Of a DNA stretch of 44,834 bases, positions 35,035-42,205 are shown piece by piece. Numbering within the stretch: the first letter of the stretch is position 1; every line of letters begins with the position of its first letter. Origin of the DNA: Gammaproteobacteria bacterium (lineage in GTDB: Bacteria > Pseudomonadota > Gammaproteobacteria > Pseudomonadales > Azotimanducaceae). The DNA lies in contig REEU01000172.1 in the NCBI GenBank assembly GCA_007694905.1, positions 1-44,834 of the forward strand. Reading direction: 5' to 3'. The notes beneath the pieces were generated by a model. The model was not told the DNA's origin. It worked only from the letters and a program-made list of their open reading frames with translations, and made no database searches. A program made the translations under genes and the position numbers.

Positions 35035-37862
35035 GGGGTGATCTCCAGTCTGGAACGTGAGCGCGGGCCAGGCCGCGAAGCAGCCGCAGCTGCGCCGGGT
35101 GCTTCCGTGCCGGCATCGAAGCGGATGGTACGGAAGCCGGTGACGAACTCGATGTCCGTGATGTCCTGATTCACCTGCAGGATGCCCGGTGAGTCCAGCG
35201 TGGGGAAGAGGGCACAGGCCTCCACTTCGTCGCAGACCAGGAAATTGTTGTTCATGTCGGTGCCGGCATAGAGTTCGTACTCACCTTCCGGGACGTTCTC
35301 GAACACGAAGTCGTAGCGGCCGTCCACCGCGACGGCGGTGACCTGCTCCATGACCTCACCCGTGTCGGGATCCGCAAGGACGATGTAGTGGAAGCCGGCG
35401 TCGGCATCCATGCCTCCGGTCACGACCCGAAGCTGCACTGGCACGATGACGTCGTTGTCCGTGGTCGTCACCTCGATCTCAGCACGGTAGCTGCCATCGG
35501 CGAGGCCGTCGCGCTGCACCGCCACCTGGTAGCTGCCGAGGCCGTCATCTGCGACGTTATCTTCAGCGACGCTGAGCCAGAGCGCATTCACCGTGATCCC
35601 CGTCACTGCGGCCGGCACTGTGCCAGCGTTGCTGAGCGTCAGGGTCGCCCGGGTGCCGAACGGGCCGAAGTCCAGGCTGCGGGGCGACGCCACGATCTGC
35701 GCCGGAATCTCCAGGCTGCCGTCGGCGAACTGTTGCGCCGCGACCACCGCCTTGCGGGCGTTGATCAGGCCGAAGCCGTAGCGGTCGTCGCGGCCGGGTT
35801 CGCCGAGGTCATCCGTCAGCGCGCCGGACATCAGCAGGCTGTCGAAGATCTCCGGCGTCAGGTCCGGAAACACCGCCTTCATCAGCGCGATCACACCTGC
35901 GACGTGGGGCGCAGCCATCGAAGTGCCGGCCCGGCCCTGATAGATGAACTCGACGCTGCGATTGCCTTCGCTGTCCTCCACTTCCCGGCCCACGGTGCTC
36001 AGCACGGCGCCGCCGAACACCGGCTCACCGCCGGGTGCGGCCAGATCGATCTGGGGACCGAAATTGGAGTAGGAGGCGGGCTGGTTGTCGATGGCGGTGG
36101 CGCTGACCGCAAGCACGCCCTGGTAGGACGCGGGAAAGAACGGGGTGGAACTGGACTGGTTGCCGGCGGCGGCCACCACGAATATTCCCAGGCTGCGGAT
36201 CTCATCGAACAAAGCCTGCTCCTGGGCGGACGAGCCCTCGCCGCCGAGACTCAGGTTGATGATGTCCACCGGCCTTTCGGGGACGGTCTGTGATCGGTTT
36301 TCCAGACCCGCGGCGTATCGCAACGCTTCCATCAGATCATCGCTGCTGCCGCCGCTGCGACCGAGGACGCGGATCGGCAGCACCCGGGTCTGCCAGCCGG
36401 CGCCGGCGACGCCGGTCGCATTGTCCGTCCGTGCCGCCACGGTGCCGGTGACATGGCTGCCGTGGAAGCTCGAGGCGCCGCCGCCGCCGCCATCGCCCGG
36501 ATCCGCCGCACCCGGAACGTTGTTGCGGAAGTCGTAACCCGGCAGAAGCTGGCCCTGCAGATCCGGGTGGTCGAGCAGAACTCCGGTATCGATCACGGAT
36601 ACATGGACGTCCGGACTGCCGGTACTGCGATCCCAGGCCAGCGGCAGCTGGATGTTCTCGTAGTGCCACTGGTTCAGGAATAGCGGATCGTCCGGGACGA
36701 CCAGCTGCTGAGCCTCGCGGACGTAGTTCGGTTCCACCCAGGCGTAGCGTCCGCTGCGACGCAGGGACTGGATGGCTTCCAGGGTAGCGAGGCGCAGTTC
36801 GACGTCGGGCAGAGGCGAGCGCGCCACGGCCTCGCGCAGGCTGCGCTCCGCCGCATGACCCTGCAGGGTGCGCGCCATGCTGCCGGGCAGCCCGCGTGGC
36901 AGCTGTGCCAGTCGCATGCCGGCATGAGAGCGCTCCGGGACGACTTGGTAGGGCAACGGCGACGTGGTGCCGGCGCTGGCCTGCAACCGCTCCGGGCCGA
37001 GCAGCATCTCGCCGGGAATGAATCGGGTGCTGGCACGCAGTTCTGACATCATGCCGCTGGAGCCACCGATGGCCACGACGTAGGTGCTTGCGCCGCTCTC
37101 GACACGGACTTCCAGCACATAGGTGCCGCTTTGGTCCGGTACTCGAAGTGATGCTGTGGAGCCTGAGTCAAAGGTCTGCTCGACCAGCGCATCCTCGAAA
37201 AACAGCGCCAGATTCAAATCATTGCGGGCATTACCCTGGGCATCCAGGTCCGGGTTGCCAATGACCAGTTCGATCTGCTCGCCACCTTCCGCCTGGAACC
37301 GGTAGAAATCCGACTGATCACCGTTGGCCTGAACTGCACCTTCCGGTCCGGCGCCGCGCTGGGCCACGTAGCCGCCGATCACCACGGGCGCAGTGACTGC
37401 CTGGGGATCGCTCAGTGTATCGTTGTGAGTGAAACCCGCATTGGGGTCGTTGGTGGTCGTGTCTGAAGCGCTGGTGCTGCCGATCAGCAGGGTGCCGCTG
37501 ACAGTGTAGGTCGCAGGGGGTGGGGTCGCAGTCACGGTCTGCGTGGTACTGGCGCTGCGCCCGGCGCTGTTGGTGACCGTCAGCCGCGGCTGGAAGCTGC
37601 CCGCTTCCTGGTAGATGTTCTGAACCTGGATGCCGCTGGCGGTGCTGCCGTCGCCGAACTGCCACGTGTAGCTGGTGAGGGCGCCCTCGCCAGGGACCGA
37701 TGCGCCGGCATTGAAGCTGACGGTCAGCGGCGCCTGGCCCTCGCCGGGCTGGGCGGTGAAGCTGGCAGTAGGTGCGACGGGTGCTGCCGTCGCCGAACTG
37801 CCACCGCCGCCGCAGGCGGTGTTCAGGACGGCCACCAGGCAGAGCAGCAGCGCGGAGCGCAT
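35031..37862 (-). CDS. Secreted S8 (subtilisin-family) serine protease lipoprotein with PKD domain
   Basis: The 943-residue protein has a lipoprotein signal (lipobox LNTAC, Cys17), a PKD domain (about 30-115, YTWQFGDGST) and a C-terminal-type prepeptidase domain (about 185-270, SDFYRFQAEGG). The subtilase domain has catalytic D425 (VIDTG), H467 (FHGSHV) and S648 (GTSMAAPHVAG), with oxyanion N568. Beta-rich modules follow, ending with a NVPEGEYELYAGTD region. The start is ATG 37862, since it opens the signal peptide; an upstream in-frame ATG at 37922 is less likely. The triad is intact, so an active surface protease is expected. It is co-translated with the PrcB-like gene and read from a long leader (37863 to about 38214). 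Confidence 0.92.
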   Translation of the reverse strand: MRSALLLCLVAVLNTACGGGGSSATAAPVAPTASFTAQPGEGQAPLTVSFNAGASVPGEGALTSYTWQFGDGSTASGIQVQNIYQEAGSFQPRLTVTNSAGRSASTTQTVTATPPPATYTVSGTLLIGSTSASDTTTNDPNAGFTHNDTLSDPQAVTAPVVIGGYVAQRGAGPEGAVQANGDQSDFYRFQAEGGEQIELVIGNPDLDAQGNARNDLNLALFFEDALVEQTFDSGSTASLRVPDQSGTYVLEVRVESGASTYVVAIGGSSGMMSELRASTRFIPGEMLLGPERLQASAGTTSPLPYQVVPERSHAGMRLAQLPRGLPGSMARTLQGHAAERSLREAVARSPLPDVELRLATLEAIQSLRRSGRYAWVEPNYVREAQQLVVPDDPLFLNQWHYENIQLPLAWDRSTGSPDVHVSVIDTGVLLDHPDLQGQLLPGYDFRNNVPGAADPGDGGGGGASSFHGSHVTGTVAARTDNATGVAGAGWQTRVLPIRVLGRSGGSSDDLMEALRYAAGLENRSQTVPERPVDIINLSLGGEGSSAQEQALFDEIRSLGIFVVAAAGNQSSSTPFFPASYQGVLAVSATAIDNQPASYSNFGPQIDLAAPGGEPVFGGAVLSTVGREVEDSEGNRSVEFIYQGRAGTSMAAPHVAGVIALMKAVFPDLTPEIFDSLLMSGALTDDLGEPGRDDRYGFGLINARKAVVAAQQFADGSLEIPAQIVASPRSLDFGPFGTRATLTLSNAGTVPAAVTGITVNALWLSVAEDNVADDGLGSYQVAVQRDGLADGSYRAEIEVTTTDNDVIVPVQLRVVTGGMDADAGFHYIVLADPDTGEVMEQVTAVAVDGRYDFVFENVPEGEYELYAGTDMNNNFLVCDEVEACALFPTLDSPGILQVNQDITDIEFVTGFRTIRFDAGTEAPGAAAAASRPGPRSRSRLEITP

Positions 37863-38110
37863 CAGACCGCCCCGCCTGATCAGGATCTGTTCAGGCCGTG
37901 CACTGTCGATAGCGTGCAGCATCGATGCGATCCCGTCGCGGCTCCGGCGACTGGCGACGCGGGGCCAAACAATCGAAAGGAGTCCAGAAAATGACGGAAC
38001 GGCCGGGCGAAATCAATTGCCAGTGGCGGCTGAAGAGTCGACCTGTGGGTGGGGTCACAGAAGCGTACGACGCGCTGTTTCAAGAGGCCGTGCAGCCCGC
38101 GAGACGACTC

Positions 38111-38205
38111 GCCGGCGGTATGCAACCGGCATGGCGCGGTGGGGCCCCGCAGAGCAACATCCCGATAGACCTGCGTCCCCGGCTTCATAACCACCGCTCA
38201 CATGC
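38111..38205 (-). ncRNA. Candidate structured leader RNA of the subtilase-PrcB operon
   Basis: Read on the minus strand, GCATG (38205-38201) and GCGGTGG (38197-38191) can pair with CCACCGC (38142-38136) and CATGC (38133-38129): 12 bp with a 3x2 internal loop. Inside, CGCAG (38175-38171) pairs with CTGCG (38152-38148) around an 18-nt loop. A second hairpin CGGT-TGCAT-ACCG (38128-38116) follows. A TACAAT -10 (38226-38221) would start the RNA near 38214, just before the fold, leaving about 350 nt to the subtilase start. I could not match a known riboswitch class. Confidence 0.35.
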
Positions 38206-38514
38206 AGGACGGAGGAAGGGATTGTAACGATCCCGCAGTGTTACCTGCCCGAGGCAATCATCCCTGCTCAGAGCAAGGTCCGGTCGGAGGAAGCAGCATA
38301 GTGCGGCGCGTCTTGCGGCATGGTCTGTCGAAAGCGGGTCCGAACAGCAGGCGCCGAGGCAACGCCCGGCGCTCCCCAGCCGTAGCCAGGACGCTCATCG
38401 CGGCGGCCATGTCGCGATGAGCCACGGCGCTGACGAAGCGAAGCAGGAGTGTTCTTGGCGCTGCGGGCGGCTCTTGCGTGATCATCATCGACCCTGGCCT
38501 CGACCTGGAGGAAT

Positions 38515-38544
38515 AAAAAAGCGTGGGTGTTCGGCAACGAACAC
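38515..38544 (-). terminator. Possible terminator on the minus strand
   Basis: A 7-bp stem GTGTTCG / CGAACAC (38527-38544, 4-nt loop) is followed on the minus strand, after 6 nt, by TTTTTT (38520-38515). It lies 170 nt beyond the MerR-gene stop. The gap between stem and T run makes it a weak candidate. Confidence 0.35.
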
Positions 38545-38713
38545 ATGCAGCGCCGAAATCGGGGAGGGGAGGGGGAGGGCGGGCTGCGCCACGCTGAAAC
38601 GACTCATTGGTGGATAACCGAACATGTTGTCCAGTATATGTCGAACTATTGTTTGGGACAAGGCCCGGCCTGAAGTTGGTGTCTAATTTTTGTTCTTATT
38701 CGGCGGCAACGAT

Positions 38714-39691
38714 TCAGTCTATGAGGCCCTCCATCTCGGCCACGTTCTCGAGTGCTTCCTCCACCAGCGCGCGGGCATGAGCGGTGATGCGGTGCAGGTA
38801 GGCATGCAGCACAGCGTCGTCCGGATTGCGGTTCTTGCAGTTGGCGCTGTAGGCCTCGAAGGCCGTGAGGCTGCCGATGAGGGTGATCAGGTGTTCCGGG
38901 CATTCGCACTCCACCGAGCGCGATACACTGGCGAGCCGGACCAGTTCCTCGTCCCGGAAACGCCTCGGTGGAATGCCTTCGCCCAGGTCTGAGCTCAGCG
39001 CAGTCGCCGCGGGCGGTGTGCTTGCTTCGGGATCGCGTCGATAGCGGCAGGCCAGTTCGAGTTCTTCCAACGATACCGGAGAGCGCAGGATGACGGCGCC
39101 TCGCTCGCGCAGGGCCTTGAAGACGTCGTGACGCCCGAAGCCACAGACCATGACCGCGTGGCGGGCGCCGGATCGCTGCAGGAGATCATCGAGTTCGTCC
39201 ACCGTATCCGGGTAGACTCCGGCATACTCGAGGACGAGTACTTCCGGTGCCAGCGACATGAGTTGGCGACGGAAATCGTCGAAGTGCTGATACGCGCCCG
39301 CAAGGTGGAGGCCTGGCATGCGGTCGAGCGATGCACGCAGCATGGCGGCAATGGTTTCGCCGTAGGCGGCCACGCGGACCGGGAGAGTCGTGAACGGATC
39401 ACTGCGATGGCTGCTGCGGCTGTCCTGTTGCAGTCGCTCCTTGAGCTGCTCATCGGTAAGGTTGGCCACAGAACTGATGGAATTGCCCAGATCGACCAGC
39501 TGCTTGATCATGGTGAGACGTTCGACATCGCTGCGGTTGTAGATTCGGCCGAGTGCTTCGGTACGACGTGTTTCGACGACGCCGTAGCGTCGTTCCCAGG
39601 CTCGCAGGCGATCGACGGAAATGCCGGTCAGGCGGGCGACGGCGCCGATGCGATAGGAGTGCGCATCGTCAGAATGGGCGTGGTCGGTCAT
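38714..39691 (-). CDS. MerR-family regulator with Rossmann-like sensor and Cys/His-rich C-terminal domain
   Basis: The 325-residue protein has a MerR HTH (YRIGAVARLTGISVDRLRAW, 13-32; YNRSDVERLTMI, 51-62). A Rossmann-like central domain (about 104-215) is at the place where LitR/CarH regulators bind B12, but it lacks their DxHxxG signature. The C-terminal domain (about 255-325) contains C262, C264, H267, C285, H296, H300 and H305, which could bind a metal or heme. It is divergent from an acyl-CoA ligase 177 bp away and is its likely regulator. The signal it senses is unknown. Confidence 0.82.
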   Translation of the reverse strand: MTDHAHSDDAHSYRIGAVARLTGISVDRLRAWERRYGVVETRRTEALGRIYNRSDVERLTMIKQLVDLGNSISSVANLTDEQLKERLQQDSRSSHRSDPFTTLPVRVAAYGETIAAMLRASLDRMPGLHLAGAYQHFDDFRRQLMSLAPEVLVLEYAGVYPDTVDELDDLLQRSGARHAVMVCGFGRHDVFKALRERGAVILRSPVSLEELELACRYRRDPEASTPPAATALSSDLGEGIPPRRFRDEELVRLASVSRSVECECPEHLITLIGSLTAFEAYSANCKNRNPDDAVLHAYLHRITAHARALVEEALENVAEMEGLID

Positions 39692-39868
39692 CTTGGCAGC
39701 TCGCTTATGACAGGTTCCGGCTTGAGGCCCGTCCGGGTAAAGCTGGTGATTATAGGTATATTCTCGGCGTCGTACAGGATTTGTTCAATACCGATCTCGA
39801 CACACTCTGAACGGGACGGTCCATGACGCGTCCGGCAGGCAGATCAAGGTGCAATGGGGGAGATGAGC

Positions 39869-41407
39869 ATGCAGAGGAATATCGGTCTGTTTCTGGAGAA
39901 GCGGGCTTTCCTGAGTCCGAAGCGTGAAGCGTTCTTCGACGGGCAGTCCACCCGGTTGACCTTTGCCGAGCTCGCATCCCGTTCCTTCCAGGCGGGGAAT
40001 GCCATGATCGATTCCGGCATCAAGCCAGGTGACCGGGTTGGACTGCTGCTGATGAACGGACCGGAGTTCATCGAGAGCTTCTTCGCCATCGCCCGCATCG
40101 GTGCGGTCGTGGTGCCACTGAACTGGCGCCTGGTGGCGGACGAACTCGCCTTCATTCTCAGAGACAGCGGCACCTCGGCCCTGATTTACGGCGAGGAGTT
40201 CCAGGATACGGTCGCAACCATCCAGGGGCGGGATGGCGCCACGGACATCGCCCGCTGGATCGAAGTCGGCGCAGGTGCTCCGGCCGCGTTCGCCAGCCCC
40301 TATCTGCCCTGGCGAGATGCAGGGGCGAGCACGCCGCCTCCTGTGGGTGGGCAGGATGACGACCTCCTCTACATCATGTACACGTCCGGTACCACGGGGC
40401 TACCGAAAGGCGTGATGCACACCCACAGCACGGCGATGTGGGGCGTGTTGACCATCGCCGCCACGGCGGATCTGCGCCTCGGTGATCGCTATCTGTTGGC
40501 GCTGCCGCTGTTCCACGTCGGTGCCCTGACGCCGGCGACCCTGAACATCTATCTGGGTGTGTCGAGCATCGTGCCGCGGGCATTCGACCCGAAGCAGTCC
40601 TGGTCCCTGATCGAAAGCGAAGCCATTACCACCGCGCTGGCTGTGCCGGCCATGCTCAATTTCATGCTGCAGGTGCCGGAGCGGGAGCAGTTCAATCATG
40701 ACAGCCTGCGCTGGTGCATGTCCGGTGCGGCACCGGTGCCCACGACGCTGATCGAGGCCTATGCGAATCTGGGTATCGAGATTCATCAGGTATACGGACT
40801 CACCGAGTCCTGCGGCCCGGGCTGCCTCATCGATCCGGACAGCGCCATGGAGCGTATCGGCTCCACCGGCAAGGCCTTCTTCCATACCGACGTGAAGATC
40901 GTCGACGAGGATGGCCGAGCCTGCCCCCCCAACGTGGCCGGTGAGGTGCTTATCCGAGGGCCCCACATCATGACCGGCTACTGGAATCGTCCGGATGCCA
41001 CCGCCGAAGCCATCGTCGAGGGCTGGTTGAGGACCGGCGACGGTGCGGTCATGGACGATGACGGTTATGTCTACATCCAGGATCGAATCAAGGACATGAT
41101 CATCTCCGGCGGCGAGAACATCTATCCGGCGGAGATCGAGAACGTCCTCATGGCCCACGACGGCATCCGCGAAGCAGCAGTCATCGGTCAGCCATCCGAA
41201 CGCTGGGGCGAGTCGCCCTTCGCCATCGTGGTTCGAGGCGATCCTGCGGTCGACGAGGCCTCTGTCATGCGCTGGTGCGGCGAGCACCTCGCTCGTTTCA
41301 AATTACCGCGGGGGGTGACGTTCACCGACGAGATTCCACGCAACCCGAGCGGCAAGATTCTTAAACGCGTGCTGCGAGAGCAGTTCCCAGGGCCCGCGCC
41401 CGAGTGA
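39869..41407 (+). CDS. AMP-forming acyl-CoA synthetase (FadD-like)
   Basis: The 512-residue protein has LLYIMYTSGTTGLPKGVMH, GLTESCGPG, WLRTGDGAVMDDDG, DRIKDMIISGGENIYPAEIE and the catalytic-Lys tail PSGKILKRVL. It activates fatty or aromatic acids to CoA thioesters. The ATG at 39869 has GGGGGAG 6 nt before it; in-frame ATGs at 39854 and 39863 are alternatives adding 5 or 2 residues. It is transcribed away from the MerR-type regulator. Its stop is 3 bp from the stop of the convergent stress-protein gene. Confidence 0.93.
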   Translation: MQRNIGLFLEKRAFLSPKREAFFDGQSTRLTFAELASRSFQAGNAMIDSGIKPGDRVGLLLMNGPEFIESFFAIARIGAVVVPLNWRLVADELAFILRDSGTSALIYGEEFQDTVATIQGRDGATDIARWIEVGAGAPAAFASPYLPWRDAGASTPPPVGGQDDDLLYIMYTSGTTGLPKGVMHTHSTAMWGVLTIAATADLRLGDRYLLALPLFHVGALTPATLNIYLGVSSIVPRAFDPKQSWSLIESEAITTALAVPAMLNFMLQVPEREQFNHDSLRWCMSGAAPVPTTLIEAYANLGIEIHQVYGLTESCGPGCLIDPDSAMERIGSTGKAFFHTDVKIVDEDGRACPPNVAGEVLIRGPHIMTGYWNRPDATAEAIVEGWLRTGDGAVMDDDGYVYIQDRIKDMIISGGENIYPAEIENVLMAHDGIREAAVIGQPSERWGESPFAIVVRGDPAVDEASVMRWCGEHLARFKLPRGVTFTDEIPRNPSGKILKRVLREQFPGPAPE

Positions 41408-41410
41408 TGC

Positions 41411-42205
41411 TCAGCGGGTGATGGCCACCGACGCGGGCAGGTCACTCAACAGTTCCCGGAAGTCGATGCGCGCCCGGACCGCGGGGGTGTCAGGCAGGAC
41501 CAGCAGGCGGGGGTTCCGCTCCATGCAAAGCTGTCTCAAACTGGCGAGATCCTGCGCCGCGAAGGCGGCTCCCGGGTCATCCGCGGTGCCTCCCGTCGCC
41601 GCATGGCCGAGCCGACACAGTTCCAGTGGAAGATCGTCAGCCTCAGCTATGGCCATGGCCTGCTCCACGGCACGCTGGGAGGTTTCGCTACCGTCATCCA
41701 GAACCAGCACCGCACGACCGGTGGCCCAGGGCTCGTGGACGAACAGCAGTCCGATGGGCGCTGGGCCCTGAGCGACCGCCTCCAGGAGTCGTTCGGCAGG
41801 GACTCCGAGCCAGGTGCGTAAGCCTGCACTCTTCAGCGATCGACCGACCACCACCAGGTCCACCTCCGCGGCAGCCCGCCGCAGCTCTGCGAATACGTCG
41901 CCCTGCAGGCGTCGGAAGCTCACCCTGGTTTTCAGTCGGATTCGGGCCTGCTCGAAGGCCTGCTCGAACTCCCGGGCGCAGGCATCGAGCTGCAGACGCA
42001 GCAGCCCACTGTCCAGGCTGCGTGAGGTCACGCCGGTCAACCGTATCTCGCGGGCGAAGGGCAGGGTGGCGAGTCGACTCAGATTGTCGTCCTCGATGAA
42101 CACCCCCGTGAGCTCCGCCTCGGTGCTGCGACACAGGGCCGCAACCGCTTCGAGGGCATCACCGCGCGGGGCGGCCGGATCGAGCGCAATCAGGATGCGG
42201 CGCAT
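41411..42205 (-). CDS. Universal stress protein family
   Basis: The 264-residue protein has an N-terminal UspA-like domain (RILIALDPAAPRGDALEAV; VDLVVVGRSLKSAGLRTWLG; VPAERLLEA; GLLFVH). A second, shorter half follows (AVLVLDDGSETSQRAVEQA; PRLLVLPDTPAVR). The ATP-loop of the first domain (GRS...G) deviates from the G-2x-G-9x-G(S/T) form. The ATG overlaps the Lon-family gene stop by one base (TGATG), so the two are coupled. Both point to protein-quality or stress response. Confidence 0.82.
   Translation of the reverse strand: MRRILIALDPAAPRGDALEAVAALCRSTEAELTGVFIEDDNLSRLATLPFAREIRLTGVTSRSLDSGLLRLQLDACAREFEQAFEQARIRLKTRVSFRRLQGDVFAELRRAAAEVDLVVVGRSLKSAGLRTWLGVPAERLLEAVAQGPAPIGLLFVHEPWATGRAVLVLDDGSETSQRAVEQAMAIAEADDLPLELCRLGHAATGGTADDPGAAFAAQDLASLRQLCMERNPRLLVLPDTPAVRARIDFRELLSDLPASVAITR

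Larger units (their letters stand above)
37863..38713. other. 851-bp intergenic region between subtilase and MerR regulator
   Basis: No recognised gene. It holds the foldable leader described separately (38111-38205), a 5-bp stem at 38043-38060 (CTGTG/CACAG) and a possible minus-strand terminator (38515-38544). A TTGTCC / GGACAA inverted repeat lies at 38628-38661. An open frame with a good ribosome-binding site (ATG 37991, ends 38227) runs through the leader on the plus strand, but its product is unrecognisable. The stretch 38230-38510 shows nothing I can name. Confidence 0.5.

Noticed and set aside
38111-38205. c-di-GMP-I (GEMM) riboswitch on the minus strand
   Set aside because: Only GGGGACGCA is shared; the GAAA tetraloop hairpin and GGCAAACC segment are not found, so the class is not claimed.
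37991-38227. 78-codon frame with a good ribosome-binding site in the subtilase leader (plus strand)
   Set aside because: Arg-rich product without recognisable features; runs through the foldable region.
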